Of a stretch of DNA of 64,000 bases, positions 50,159 through 59,263 are shown piece after piece. Position 1 is the first letter of the stretch. The number at the start of each line of letters is the position of its first letter. The notes under the pieces were generated by a model. It had not been told where the DNA came from. It made no database searches and saw only the letters and a program-made list of their open reading frames with translations. Position numbers and translations under genes: made by a program. Origin of the DNA: Ornithinimicrobium humiphilum (lineage in GTDB: Bacteria; Actinomycetota; Actinomycetes; Actinomycetales; Dermatophilaceae); the NCBI RefSeq assembly GCF_006716885.1, contig NZ_VFPU01000001.1:930001-994000 (forward strand), read 5' to 3'.

Positions 50159-51442
50159 TCAGGCGGAGGCGGGGACCGTCTCCTGCTCGGCAGCGGCGTC
50201 GGCGACACCAGAGGTGGCCTCCGCCGGGGCCCGGCGCAGCAGCCGCGACCCGGCGAGCGCGAGCGTGAAGGCCAGCACCGTCGCGCCGACCGTCACCGCG
50301 AAGGCAGGACGGTGCCCGGCCAGGTCCGCGAGGCGACCCGCGAGGCCGGCGCCGACCGCGTAGCCGGCACCGGTCGCCGCGGCCAGCAGCGTCATGGCGG
50401 CACCCAGGCGGCGGGCGGGGGTGGAGCGCTCGGCGAGGGCGAAGGTCGTGATCATCGACGGGGCGATCGCGAAGCCGAGGGCCAGCAGCGCCAGGGTGAG
50501 CCCGGTCAGGGTGTCGACCAGCAGCAGCGGCAGGCTCAGCACCAGCAGCGCGCCGGTGAAGAGGCGCAGCCGGCGGGCGTGCGGGAAGGTCTCGGGCACC
50601 GCGACGACCGCGAGGCCGGCGAGCACGCTGCCGACGCCGAGCAGGCCGTGGAGCAGGCCGGTCATGCCGGGCATGCCCGCCTGCGTCGCCAGCACCGAGG
50701 TGCCGGTCTGGACCGAGCCGAAGACCATGCCGATCGAGAGCTGGGTGGCGGCGAGCAGCACCAGCGCCGGGGTCAGCAGGCGCGCGGCCCTGGTGGCGCT
50801 GGCGGGCGCCGGGCCGACGAGGGAGCCGGTCGGGTGCAGCGCGAACCAGGTGCCGAAGGCGCCGAGCAGCACGGCGGCGACGACGAGCGAGATGACCGGG
50901 GCCGAGACGGCTGCGACCAGGCCGACGAGCGCCGGGCCGATGACGAAGGAGGCCTCGTCAGCAGCGCCCTCGTAGGAGAAGGCGGCGTCCATGACGCGCG
51001 GGTCGTCGCTGCGGCGACGGCTGATCGGGCGCCAGCGGACGCGGGCCATGGTGCCGACCTGCGGCACGAAGGCACCACCGACGGCCGCGACGACGGGCAG
51101 CGGCCACCAGGCCGCCGACGGGTCGTGGACGAGGGTCATCCAGGCCAGGACGCCCAGGCCGAGGGTGCCGACGACGCTCTGCACGAGCAGCACCGGGCGC
51201 TGGCCGAGGCGGTCGGTCAGACCACCGGCGACGGGGGCACCGATCGCGTTGGCGACGGCGAGCGCGCCGGCGGTCACGCCACCGGCGGTGTAGGACCCGG
51301 TGGCCGCCGTGACGGCCAGCAGCGAGGCGATCTGCGACATCGCCAGCGGGATGCGGCCGACGAAGGCGATCAGGACGTAGAGGGGCCCGGTGAGCGCGAA
51401 GAGGCGCTGGTAGGACTGAACGGGTGACAAGGGTGTGGGCAC
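50159..51442 (-). CDS. MFS transporter
   Basis: 427 residues, about 12 membrane helices. Loop 2-3 motif GGLTDRLGQRPVLL is the MFS G-x-L-a-D-r-x-G-r signature; charged central loop between helices 6 and 7 (LHPTGSLVGPAP). Looks like a drug-efflux-type permease; substrate unknown. GTG 51442 has AAAGG immediately upstream, closer than ideal, so a slightly later start is possible. A TATACT -10 box is at 51505-51510 (minus strand). Confidence 0.83.
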   Translation of the reverse strand: MPTPLSPVQSYQRLFALTGPLYVLIAFVGRIPLAMSQIASLLAVTAATGSYTAGGVTAGALAVANAIGAPVAGGLTDRLGQRPVLLVQSVVGTLGLGVLAWMTLVHDPSAAWWPLPVVAAVGGAFVPQVGTMARVRWRPISRRRSDDPRVMDAAFSYEGAADEASFVIGPALVGLVAAVSAPVISLVVAAVLLGAFGTWFALHPTGSLVGPAPASATRAARLLTPALVLLAATQLSIGMVFGSVQTGTSVLATQAGMPGMTGLLHGLLGVGSVLAGLAVVAVPETFPHARRLRLFTGALLVLSLPLLLVDTLTGLTLALLALGFAIAPSMITTFALAERSTPARRLGAAMTLLAAATGAGYAVGAGLAGRLADLAGHRPAFAVTVGATVLAFTLALAGSRLLRRAPAEATSGVADAAAEQETVPASA

Positions 51443-51483
51443 ACCTTTCGTGCGTGCGCGCCGTCCCAGCCACCCGGCGCGCG

Positions 51484-51510
51484 AAACCCTTGATCAACCC
51501 TTCAAGTATA
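51484..51510 (-). promoter_or_regulatory. MFS promoter with CTTGA/TCAAG inverted repeat
   Basis: TATACT (51510 to 51505, minus strand) is an unusually good -10 for this DNA. Immediately downstream, CTTGAAGGGTTGATCAAG is an imperfect inverted repeat that would overlie the transcription start: candidate repressor site. Sits in an AT-rich island. Confidence 0.45.
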
Positions 51511-51539
51511 GGCGGCCCGGGGGAGTGCCCCGACCACGG

Positions 51540-51573
51540 GACGAGGTGGCCACCAACAGCCGACCACCTCGTC
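51540..51573. repeat. 10-bp inverted repeat, REP-like
   Basis: GACGAGGTGG and complement around a 14-base loop, between kbl and the MFS promoter. Adjacent sequence resembles that next to the 11157 hairpin. Confidence 0.45.
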
Positions 51574-51586
51574 CACGCAGGGGTTC

Positions 51587-51614
51587 GGGGTATGCCGTGC
51601 GCACGGCATACCCC
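51587..51614. terminator. 28-bp perfect palindrome made of two 11-mers; terminator-like after kbl
   Basis: GGGGTATGCCGTGC followed directly by its exact reverse complement. It is composed of two head-to-head copies of the dispersed word GGTATGCCGTG/CACGGCATACC. Seven bases after the kbl stop codon (minus strand), so it can serve as transcription terminator of tdh-kbl. Confidence 0.7.
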
Positions 51615-51620
51615 TGCAGC

Positions 51621-52805
<1,185 letters not shown>

Positions 52806-52813
52806 CTCTCTCC

Positions 52814-53866
52814 TCAGCTCCAGTCCATGATGACCTTGCCGACCTCGCCGGAGCGGGCGGCCTCGAAGGCGTCCGCCCACTGCTCGGCGGGGAAGCGGTG
52901 GGTGATGACCGAGCGCACCCGGTCTCGCAGCTGCTCGGACGTCTGCAGCATGAAGGTCATCTTGTACCAGGTGTCGTACATCTCCCGGCCGTAGATGCCC
53001 TTGAGCGTGAGCATGTGCGTGATGACCTTGCCCCAGTCGATCGCGAACGACTCCGGCGGCAGCCCGAGCAGCGCGACCTTGGCGCCGTGGGTGCAGTTCT
53101 CGATGAGCTCGCGCACCGCGTGCGGGCTGCCCGACATCTCCAGGGCGACGTCGAAGCCCTCGGCCATCCCGAGCTGGCGCTGCGCCTCGACGATGCGCTC
53201 GCGGCCGACGTTGACGACGACGTCGGCACCGGCCTTGCGGGCCAGCTGCAGGCGCGAGTCGGACAGGTCGGTGACGACGACGTAGCGGGCGCCGGCGTGG
53301 CGGGCGACCGCGGCGGCCATGACGCCGATGGGGCCGGCGCCGGTGATGAGCACGTCCTCGCCGGTCAACGGGAAGGACAGCGCGGTGTGCACGGCGTTGC
53401 CGAGCGGGTCGAAGAGGGCGCCGAGGTCGGGGTCGATGAGGTCGGGCTGCACCCAGACGTTGGTGTGCGGCACGACGACGTAGTCGGCGAAGGCGCCGTC
53501 GCGGTTGACGCCGAGGTTGGAGGTGCGCACGCACATCTGCTGACGGCCGGCGCGGCAGTTGCGGCAGGTGCCGCAGATGACGTGGCCCTCGACCGAGACG
53601 CGCTGCCCGACGGCCAGGCCGTAGCGGTCGTCGGTGGGCACGCCCTCGCCGAGCTCGACGATCTCGCCGTAGAACTCGTGACCCACCACGAGCGGCGGCC
53701 GCAGCATCGAGGCGGCCCAGTCGTCCCAGCCCTCGATGTGCAGGTCGGTGCCGCACAGGCCGGCCCGCAGCACCCGGATCTTGACCTCGCCGGGGCCCGG
53801 GTCCGGCTCCGGCACCTCCCTCAGCTCCAGTCCCGGTCCAGCATGGGGTTTCACGAGTGCACGCAT
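52814..53866 (-). CDS. tdh: L-threonine 3-dehydrogenase
   Basis: Oxidises threonine to 2-amino-3-oxobutyrate, the Kbl substrate. 350 residues; zinc alcohol-dehydrogenase family: [17 protein letters not shown] (catalytic Zn Cys), [14 protein letters not shown], structural zinc [18 protein letters not shown] loop [21 protein letters not shown] and [12 protein letters not shown], diagnostic for Tdh. ATG at 53866 gives MRALVKPH; three upstream codons (MGP) remain open. Opposite role to thrBC elsewhere in the window. Confidence 0.95.
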   Translation of the reverse strand: MRALVKPHAGPGLELREVPEPDPGPGEVKIRVLRAGLCGTDLHIEGWDDWAASMLRPPLVVGHEFYGEIVELGEGVPTDDRYGLAVGQRVSVEGHVICGTCRNCRAGRQQMCVRTSNLGVNRDGAFADYVVVPHTNVWVQPDLIDPDLGALFDPLGNAVHTALSFPLTGEDVLITGAGPIGVMAAAVARHAGARYVVVTDLSDSRLQLARKAGADVVVNVGRERIVEAQRQLGMAEGFDVALEMSGSPHAVRELIENCTHGAKVALLGLPPESFAIDWGKVITHMLTLKGIYGREMYDTWYKMTFMLQTSEQLRDRVRSVITHRFPAEQWADAFEAARSGEVGKVIMDWS

Positions 53867-53904
53867 GGGTCCCATCCTCGCGTATGCGTGCCGGAGGACA
53901 CGAT

Positions 53905-53934
53905 TTGGAACTCTGGCAGGAGGACCGTTAGAGT
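53905..53934 (+). promoter_or_regulatory. tRNA-Lys promoter
   Basis: TTGGAA and TAGAGT separated by 18 bases, with the tRNA 5' end 12 bases downstream. Confidence 0.65.
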
Positions 53935-53945
53935 TTTCCGCTGTC

Positions 53946-54021
<76 letters not shown>

Positions 54022-54023
54022 GC

Positions 54024-54057
54024 ACGAAGGGGCAGGTCTCACGACCTGCCCCTTCGT
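54024..54057 (+). terminator. Terminator of tRNA-Lys
   Basis: Perfect 15-base stem ACGAAGGGGCAGGTC with TCAC loop, two bases after the CCA. Confidence 0.85.
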
Positions 54058-54080
54058 CGTCCCCGTGCGATGCTGCTGAG

Positions 54081-55205
54081 GTGAGCGAGAAGCAGCAGAC
54101 CCTGGGCCGGCCCCGGGACGAGGACGAGTTCGAGCAGGCGGCCGAGCGCGGCCCCGACGCCCCGACCGACCTGCCCCGGCCCCACTGGAAGAGCGTGCTC
54201 AAGCGCACGGTCACCGAGTTCGGCGAGGACGGCGGCTCCGACCTCGCCGCCGCGCTGACCTACTTCGCGATCATGTCGCTGGCGCCGATGCTGCTGGCGC
54301 TGACGACGGTGCTCGGCATCCTCGGGCAGGGCCAGGCGACCCAGACCGCCGTCGAGGACATGGCCGGCGAGCTCGGGCTCCAGCAGGAGACGGTGGACAC
54401 CGTCGTCGGCTTCCTCGACAGCATCGGGCAGGCCGAGGGCTCTTTCGTCCTGCTTGTCGTCGGTGTGCTCGGCGCGCTGTGGTCGGCGTCCAACTACGTC
54501 AACGCCTTCAGCCGCATGATGAACAAGATCTACGAGATCGAGGAGGGGCGCCCGGTCTGGAAGCTGCGCCCCTGGCTGCTGCTGCTCACCGTCGTCGTGC
54601 TCGTGCTGCTGATCGTCATGGTCCTCTCGATCACGCTGTCCGGAGCGGTCGCGGACGCGGTCTTCGGCGTCGTCGGGCTCTCCGGCACGGTGACGACCGT
54701 CTGGAACATCGCCAAGTGGCCGTTCCTCGTCGTCATGCTCATGCTCATCGTGGCGCTGCTCTACTGGGGCACCCCCAACGTGCGGCAGCCCACGTTCCGT
54801 TGGCTCAGCCCGGGCGCCGCGCTCGCGGTCGTGGTCGCGATCGTCGCCGCGGCCGGCTTCGGGATCTACGTCCTCAACTTCGGCAACTACAACCGCACCT
54901 ACGGCGCCATCGGTGGTGTCATCGTGCTGCTGCTGCTGATCTTCATCATCAACAACGTCCTGGTGCTCGGCGCCGAGCTGGACGCCGAGCTGGAGCGCGG
55001 CCGTGAGCTCGCCGCCGGGATGCCGGCGGAGGAGACGATCCAGCTGCCGCCGCGCGACACCAAGGGCACCGAGAAGAAGCTGAAGAAGGCCGAGGAGATC
55101 GTGCGCGAGGCGCGGCAGCTGCGGATGGAGGCCGAGCGCGACCTGGGCGAGGCGGGCCACGAGCCGGGCCTGCCCGGGCGAGGTCGCGACCGCGACCCCG
55201 ACTGA
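54081..55205 (+). CDS. YihY/BrkB family membrane protein
   Basis: 374 residues. Six helices with family blocks DLAAALTYFAIMSLAPMLLALTTVLGILG, VGVLGALWSASNYVNAFSRMMNKIYEIEEGRPVWKLRP, YWGTPNVRQPTFRWLSPGAALAVVVAI and FGNYNRTYGAIGGVIVLLLLIFIINNVLVLGAELDAELER. The C-terminal 75 residues are a charged coiled-coil-like tail (KKLKKAEEIVREARQLRMEAERDL). Formerly called ribonuclease BN; true function unclear. GTG start at 54081; the frame is open upstream through the tRNA, which excludes earlier starts. Confidence 0.9.
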   Translation: MSEKQQTLGRPRDEDEFEQAAERGPDAPTDLPRPHWKSVLKRTVTEFGEDGGSDLAAALTYFAIMSLAPMLLALTTVLGILGQGQATQTAVEDMAGELGLQQETVDTVVGFLDSIGQAEGSFVLLVVGVLGALWSASNYVNAFSRMMNKIYEIEEGRPVWKLRPWLLLLTVVVLVLLIVMVLSITLSGAVADAVFGVVGLSGTVTTVWNIAKWPFLVVMLMLIVALLYWGTPNVRQPTFRWLSPGAALAVVVAIVAAAGFGIYVLNFGNYNRTYGAIGGVIVLLLLIFIINNVLVLGAELDAELERGRELAAGMPAEETIQLPPRDTKGTEKKLKKAEEIVREARQLRMEAERDLGEAGHEPGLPGRGRDRDPD

Positions 55206-55229
55206 GCGGAGCTGCTCCCCCGGGCCGGA

Positions 55230-55259
55230 TTCGGAGCACTCGTCCGGAGGGGGTACGAT
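55230..55259 (+). promoter_or_regulatory. Probable tRNA-His promoter
   Basis: TTCGGA and TACGAT separated by 18 bases, about 40 bases before the tRNA. Spacing to the mature 5' end leaves a leader of some 33 bases. Confidence 0.45.
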
Positions 55260-55299
55260 GATCCGCGTTGTCGGACGCCCAGGCGCCCGGCAGCGCCTT

Positions 55300-55373
55300 G
55301 GTGGGTGTAGCTCAGCTGGTAGAGCACCTGGTTGTGGTCCAGGTGGCCGCGGGTTCAAGTCCCGTCACTCACC
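55300..55373 (+). tRNA. tRNA-His (GUG)
   Basis: Acceptor GTGGGTG/CACTCAC with the tRNA-His-specific extra G(-1) at 55300 opposite C73 at 55373. Anticodon loop TTGTGGT (GTG) on CCTGG/CCAGG. CCA is not encoded (CCCCG follows), in contrast to the Leu and Lys tRNAs in this window. Confidence 0.96.
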
Positions 55374-55382
55374 CCGCTCGAG

Positions 55383-55412
55383 AAGGGCCCCGGTCACGCG
55401 ACCGGGGCCCTT
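55383..55412 (+). terminator. Terminator of tRNA-His
   Basis: AAGGGCCCCGGTC, loop ACGC, exact complement; outer CGAG/CTCG pairs extend it with one bulge. T-rich TTTCTC follows. Confidence 0.85.
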
Positions 55413-55472
55413 TCTCGTGCTCTACGCCTCCCCTGTGTGACCAATCTCACCCCGGCGCGCGGGCCTCGCGGC

Positions 55473-55504
55473 GTTGACGCAGGTCAGCGGCCTGCGGAAC
55501 GATC
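55473..55504 (+). promoter_or_regulatory. Conserved upstream element of the first Tat-exported paralogue
   Basis: GTTGACG, 13 bases, then TGCGGAACGATC. The same two blocks with the same spacing precede the second paralogue at 56371. TTGACG looks like a -35 box. TGCGGA..TCCGCA here can also form an inverted repeat. About 98 bases before the GTG. Confidence 0.5.
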
Positions 55505-55601
55505 CGCAGGGGACGACGGCCTTCCGTGACGTCCGGCCGTGCGTGCACCCGGACCCTGCCGTCGTCCGCCCGTGATGCAGGAACACACCCTTGGAGATTC
55601 C

Positions 55602-56255
55602 GTGACCCGTGACGATGACGTCTATCCCACCATGCCCACGTCCCGCCGAGCCCTCGTGAAGGGGGCGGCCTGGGCCGTCCCCGCCGTGACCGTCGGCGTC
55701 GCCGCACCGGCGGCGGCAGCCTCGCTCCCTCCGTGCATGGCGGAGGTCAGCAGCGTCGTCCAGGGATCCTGGTCGGTGGGCGCGAAGTACGGGAGCTGCA
55801 ACCAGAACACGCACTTCGACGTGAGCGTCCGGGTGCTGGTGAGCCCGTGCGACGCGACCTCGATCCAACTGCGGGTCTACGACCTGGGGGACGAGACGGG
55901 GAGCGGGTCGAGCTCGCGCTCCCGACTCTGGTGGAGCCGCATCGGTCAGTCGGGGTACCTCTACATCGAGAAGACCGTGACCGTGCCCGCGGCGGGGACG
56001 ACGTTCCCGGTCAGCTTCGCGGTCCAGAACGACCGCGTGCTGCGCGAGACCACCTTCCTGTCGTCGTCCCAGGGTGCCGCCGTGCAGGGCACCATCCAGG
56101 CGTGCTGCTCCAGCGAGAACGACGGCATCCACGTCAACCCGTGCAACTTCGGGGCAGCCGGCTCGGTCAACAAGGTCGCCAAGTTGTACTACCGCCTGAA
56201 CGCTACCGGCGCCTGGCAGTTCGGCGGCTACGTCAACGCGGCCCGGCCCCGCTGA
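55602..56255 (+). CDS. Tat-exported protein of unknown family, first paralogue
   Basis: 217 residues from GTG 55602 (TTGGAG five bases upstream). Tat signal PTSRRALVKGAAWAVPAVTVG with twin Arg at 15-16 and likely cleavage after AAPAAAA near 40. Mature part has no catalytic motif I recognise. Blocks shared with the next gene: LRVYDLGDE, SRLWWS, IEKTVTVP, FAVQNDRV.RE.TFLSS, GIHVNPCNFGAAGSVNKVA, GAWQFGGYVNAARP. Conserved Cys at PPC, GSC, SPC and NPC, plus a CC pair, suggest disulfides. Probably a secreted beta-rich protein. Confidence 0.75.
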   Translation: MTRDDDVYPTMPTSRRALVKGAAWAVPAVTVGVAAPAAAASLPPCMAEVSSVVQGSWSVGAKYGSCNQNTHFDVSVRVLVSPCDATSIQLRVYDLGDETGSGSSSRSRLWWSRIGQSGYLYIEKTVTVPAAGTTFPVSFAVQNDRVLRETTFLSSSQGAAVQGTIQACCSSENDGIHVNPCNFGAAGSVNKVAKLYYRLNATGAWQFGGYVNAARPR

Positions 56256-56370
56256 TCGAGGGGCACGGCCACCTGGCGGGTGGCCGTGGGGACCGGCCGT
56301 GATGACCGGGGCCGTCCGGTGTCGTCCTCACGACACCGGACGGTCCTGCTCCGTGCCCGTGCTCGGGACC

Positions 56371-56402
56371 GTTGACGTCGGCGCTGACGTTGCGGAAAGA
56401 TC
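56371..56402 (+). promoter_or_regulatory. Conserved upstream element of the second Tat-exported paralogue
   Basis: GTTGACG, 13 bases, TGCGGAAAGATC; matches the element at 55473. Immediately downstream is CGCGAACGGTTCGCG, a 15-base inverted repeat around a central G (56403-56417). Confidence 0.5.
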
Positions 56403-56472
56403 GCGAACGGTTCGCGGGGGCCGAGATGATGGGCCCGACCTCCCAGCGGACCGCCCGTGGTCAGGACGACCC

Positions 56473-57135
56473 GTGGAGGTCCTCCTGACCCCTGACACCG
56501 ACGTCTGTTCGACGCTGACCCCCTCCCGGCGGACCCTCGTGACGGGAGCCGCCTGGGCGCTCCCGGTGGTGGCGGTCGGCTCCGTGGCGCCGGCCGCGTG
56601 CGTCGGGTCGTTGGTCGGGGCCCAGCTCGACGGCCGGCCCGCCAGCGAGCCCTATCCCGGCTGTGGTGCCGACCTTCCCCGCTTCGCCGTGAGCGTGCAG
56701 GTGGTGGTCACGGCCTGCGCCGGTCAGTCCGTCTGCCTCCGGGTCTACGACCTGGGAGACGAGGACGCCCCTGACGCGGGCCTGCGCTCCCGCCTGTGGT
56801 GGAGCTATGCCGACCAGAAGGCCACCCCATCCTCGGGCCCACCGCTCCTCTTCGTCGAGAAGTGCGTCACGGTGCGGGGGACGAGCACTCCTGTCCCGGT
56901 CGACTTCGCCGTGCCGGGCGACGACGTGCGGAGCCAGACGGCGTTCCTGTCCGCGACCTCGAGCTCGGTGGGCAACATCGGCGTGCCCGGGAGCGGGAAC
57001 GCCGGCATCCACGTCAACCCCTGCTTCTTCGGCGAGGCCGGCACCACCAACCGGGTCGCGAGGTTCTTCTACCGGTACGAGGGCACCGGGCCCTGGGTGC
57101 CCGGCGGCTACATCCTCGCCACCCGACCCGCCTGA
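56473..57135 (+). CDS. Tat-exported protein of unknown family, second paralogue
   Basis: 220 residues if started at GTG 56473. Tat signal PSRRTLVTGAAWALPVVAVG with twin Arg at 19-20. Shared with the first copy: CLRVYDLGDED, SRLWWSYA, VEKCVTV, PVDFAVPGDDVRSQTAFLS, NAGIHVNPCFFGEAG, WVPGGYILATRP; extra Cys in this copy. A CTG at 56485 aligns exactly with the GTG of the first gene (…TGACC) and has GGAGG five bases upstream, so initiation at CTG is possible. The 217-base gap before it holds only the duplicated upstream element. Confidence 0.73.
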   Translation: MEVLLTPDTDVCSTLTPSRRTLVTGAAWALPVVAVGSVAPAACVGSLVGAQLDGRPASEPYPGCGADLPRFAVSVQVVVTACAGQSVCLRVYDLGDEDAPDAGLRSRLWWSYADQKATPSSGPPLLFVEKCVTVRGTSTPVPVDFAVPGDDVRSQTAFLSATSSSVGNIGVPGSGNAGIHVNPCFFGEAGTTNRVARFFYRYEGTGPWVPGGYILATRPA

Positions 57136-57162
57136 CCCCTGCCGGGCGCGTCCCGTCCCCGG

Positions 57163-57168
57163 TACGGT
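57163..57168 (+). promoter_or_regulatory. -10 box of leaderless AraC-type gene
   Basis: TACGGT, six bases before the GTG at 57175. Confidence 0.5.
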
Positions 57169-57174
57169 GGCGAC

Positions 57175-58035
57175 GTGGGTGGGGGCACGGCATACCTGCC
57201 GAGGAAGCCGCACCCGGCGCTGGCGCCGTATGTCATCTCGATGGCGGCCTACGACATGTCGCTCGGCGCGCCGGGGGTGCACCGCGGCCTGCCGTCCCCC
57301 GCGCTGACGCTCGTGCTGCCGCTCGGCGAGGCGATCGACGTCGGCTGGTCCGGTGCGCCGGCCACCCGCGCGCCCCGCAGGTCGCTGCTCTCGGGGCTGC
57401 ACGTGGCGCCCGCCGCGATCCACCACGACGGCCACCAGACCGGGGTGCAGCTCATGCTCACCACCTCCGGGGCCCGCGCGCTCCTCGGGCTGCCGGCTGC
57501 CGCGCTGTCGCGGGAGCTGGTCGAGCTCGACCAGCTCGACGCCATCGCCGGGGCGCCGCAGCTGCGCTCCCTGCCGGAGCGCCTGCACGCCGAGGACGAC
57601 CAGGAGGAGTTGCTGCGTCTCACGGAGACCGCGCTGCTGGCCGGGCTGTCGCGGCACGACGGCCCCGGTCCCCGGCCCGAGGTCGCGCGGGCCCAGCGGG
57701 CGCTGCGGCACGGCATACCCGTCTCCGAGGTGGCTGTAGAGGTGGGGTGGAGCCGGCGCCACCTGTCCGAGCAGTTCCGGGCCGAGTGCGGCATCGGCCC
57801 CAAGGAGTACCAGCGCATCGCCCGCTTCCAGGGCTCCGTCCGGCTCCTGCTGGAGGCCGGGCGCGCGGGGCGGGTGCGCCTCGCCGACGTGGCGGCGGAC
57901 GCGGGCTACGCCGACCAGTCGCACCTGACGCGGGAGTGGACCGCGCTCGCCGGGTGCACCCCGACCCGGTGGCTGGCCGAGGAGTTCCCGTTCGTCCAAG
58001 ACTGGCGCGGCGAGGTCGACGACGATCGTCCGTGA
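57175..58035 (+). CDS. AraC family transcriptional regulator
   Basis: 286 residues. N-terminal effector domain of the DUF6597 type (AYLPRKPHPALAPYVISMAAYD, STALTLVLPLG-like segment), C-terminal double helix-turn-helix: GIPVSEVAVEVGWSRRHLSEQFRAECGIGPKEYQRIARFQGSVRLL and VRLADVAADAGYADQSHLTREWTALAGCTPTRWL. The next gene, 40 bases on, encodes a VOC protein; such AraC-VOC pairs are common and the VOC gene is probably the target. Contains two exact copies of CACGGCATACC. Confidence 0.88.
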   Translation: MGGGTAYLPRKPHPALAPYVISMAAYDMSLGAPGVHRGLPSPALTLVLPLGEAIDVGWSGAPATRAPRRSLLSGLHVAPAAIHHDGHQTGVQLMLTTSGARALLGLPAAALSRELVELDQLDAIAGAPQLRSLPERLHAEDDQEELLRLTETALLAGLSRHDGPGPRPEVARAQRALRHGIPVSEVAVEVGWSRRHLSEQFRAECGIGPKEYQRIARFQGSVRLLLEAGRAGRVRLADVAADAGYADQSHLTREWTALAGCTPTRWLAEEFPFVQDWRGEVDDDRP

Positions 58036-58075
58036 CGGCCGCGGTGGCCGTCGGGACGACACGAGGAGGAGACCT

Positions 58076-58459
58076 GTGGACGTGGGGATGTGGCTGAGCC
58101 TGACGTGCGAGGACGCCGACGCGATGATGCGCTGGCTGACCGTGCTGGGCTTCGAGGAGCGGGCGGTCTTCCGCGAGGAGCGGGACCCGTCGTTCGTCCA
58201 GAACGCCGAGTACCGGTGGGCGAAGGGCGGCGGGGTCATGATCTCGACCTCTGCCGAGCGGTCGGCGTGGCCGGTGCGCCCGGGCACCGCCGCGGTCTAC
58301 CTGCTGTGCGACGACCCGGACGAGCTCCACGCGCGGGCGCTCGCGGCCGGGGGCACGTCGCTGCGCGAGCCGGACGACCAGGACTACGGCGGACGGGTCG
58401 CCGTCGTGCGCGACCCCGAGGGCAACCTCTGGTCGGTCGGGACCTACGCGGGGGCCTAG
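58076..58459 (+). CDS. VOC family (glyoxalase/bleomycin-resistance-like) protein
   Basis: 127 residues, two beta-alpha-beta-beta-beta modules: MWLSLTCEDADAMMRWLTVLGFEERAVFRE and AAVYLLCDDPDELHARALAAGGTSLREPDDQDYGGRVAVVRDPEGNLWSVGTY. Metal ligands of glyoxalase I are only partly apparent (final Glu in DPEGN). GTG preceded by GAGGAGA eight bases away. Its TAG stop shares the palindrome CTAG with the stop of the convergent pseudogene. Confidence 0.82.
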   Translation: MDVGMWLSLTCEDADAMMRWLTVLGFEERAVFREERDPSFVQNAEYRWAKGGGVMISTSAERSAWPVRPGTAAVYLLCDDPDELHARALAAGGTSLREPDDQDYGGRVAVVRDPEGNLWSVGTYAGA

Positions 58460-59206
58460 CCGTTCCACCCGCGGACGCGGTGGAGGGTGGCCGCCTTGGG
58501 ATAGGTGCCCCCGGGCGGGCCGATCTCGAAGAGGTCGACGAGGAGGAACATCGGGTAGTCGGGTGCCTGGTCCAGGTGCCGGACCACCCGACCTTCGCAC
58601 TCGATCTCGGTCCGGCCCTCGCCCACGACACGGACCAGGTATGCGGTCGGGTCGCGTCGAGCGGGACCTCCACCTCGGCCAGGTCCGTGGCCAGCCGCGG
58701 GTCGCCGTGCGCCTTCAGGCCGCAGCGGGCCCGGGTCGCGTGCGGCGAGACGGCGTCGGCGTCGATCTCGAAGAGGCAGATCTCGCCCGCCTCGTCCGGG
58801 GCGCGGTGCTCGGTGCCGACGAGCCAGGCGGCGAGCATGCAGCCCGGGGCGGTGGTCGCGCTGACGGTCACCTCCACCCGTCCGGCCGAGGGCGCCCACA
58901 GCAGCCTCGTCGGGGTCGCCGTGCGGACGACGAGACCGTCGGGCCGATGGCGGTGGGTGCCGACGGCCGAAGGGGCGCCGGAGAACGTGCCGGTCTGCAG
59001 GTTGGAGACGCGGAGCGGGGCGTCCTCGGGGCGCCAGTCGGGCTGGTCCTCCTCGATGCGCAGCTGCAGCCCGTCGGGCGTCGACCGGTAGCGGGCCCGT
59101 GAGCGTCGGGCGTGGTCCAGTGGGGCAGGTAGTGGTCCACCCACAGGTCGGGGCGCGGAGGACCGGTGAAGTCGTCCTCGACGTCCGGGGCTCGGTCCGG
59201 GTGCAC
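58456..59206 (-). pseudogene. GH16-like glycoside hydrolase, inactivated by two frameshifts
   Basis: Three frames must be joined: DDFTGPPRPDLWVDHYLPHWTTP (start to about 59105), then RARYRSTPDGLQLRIEEDQPDW to EVEVPLDATR (about 59104-58655), then AYLVRVVGEGRTEIECEGRV to LHRVRGWNG and a TAG. Both joins need one missing base. Read through, the protein of about 250 residues resembles the concanavalin-like GH16 proteins of Actinobacteria (PEDAPLRVSNLQTGTFSGAP, AAWLVGTEHRAPDEAGEICLFEI). The catalytic ExDxxE is not evident. Two independent indels favour real decay over sequencing error, but the latter is not excluded. Confidence 0.75.
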
Positions 59207-59251
59207 GCTCCCAGCGTGCCCGTCCGGCCGCCCCGGACGCCAGGGAAGCCG

Positions 59252-59257
59252 TAGATT
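59252..59257 (+). promoter_or_regulatory. -10 box of leaderless GlgC-like gene
   Basis: TAGATT, six bases before the GTG at 59264; divergent from the pseudogene start 57 bases away. Confidence 0.5.
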
Positions 59258-59263
59258 CGGGCT

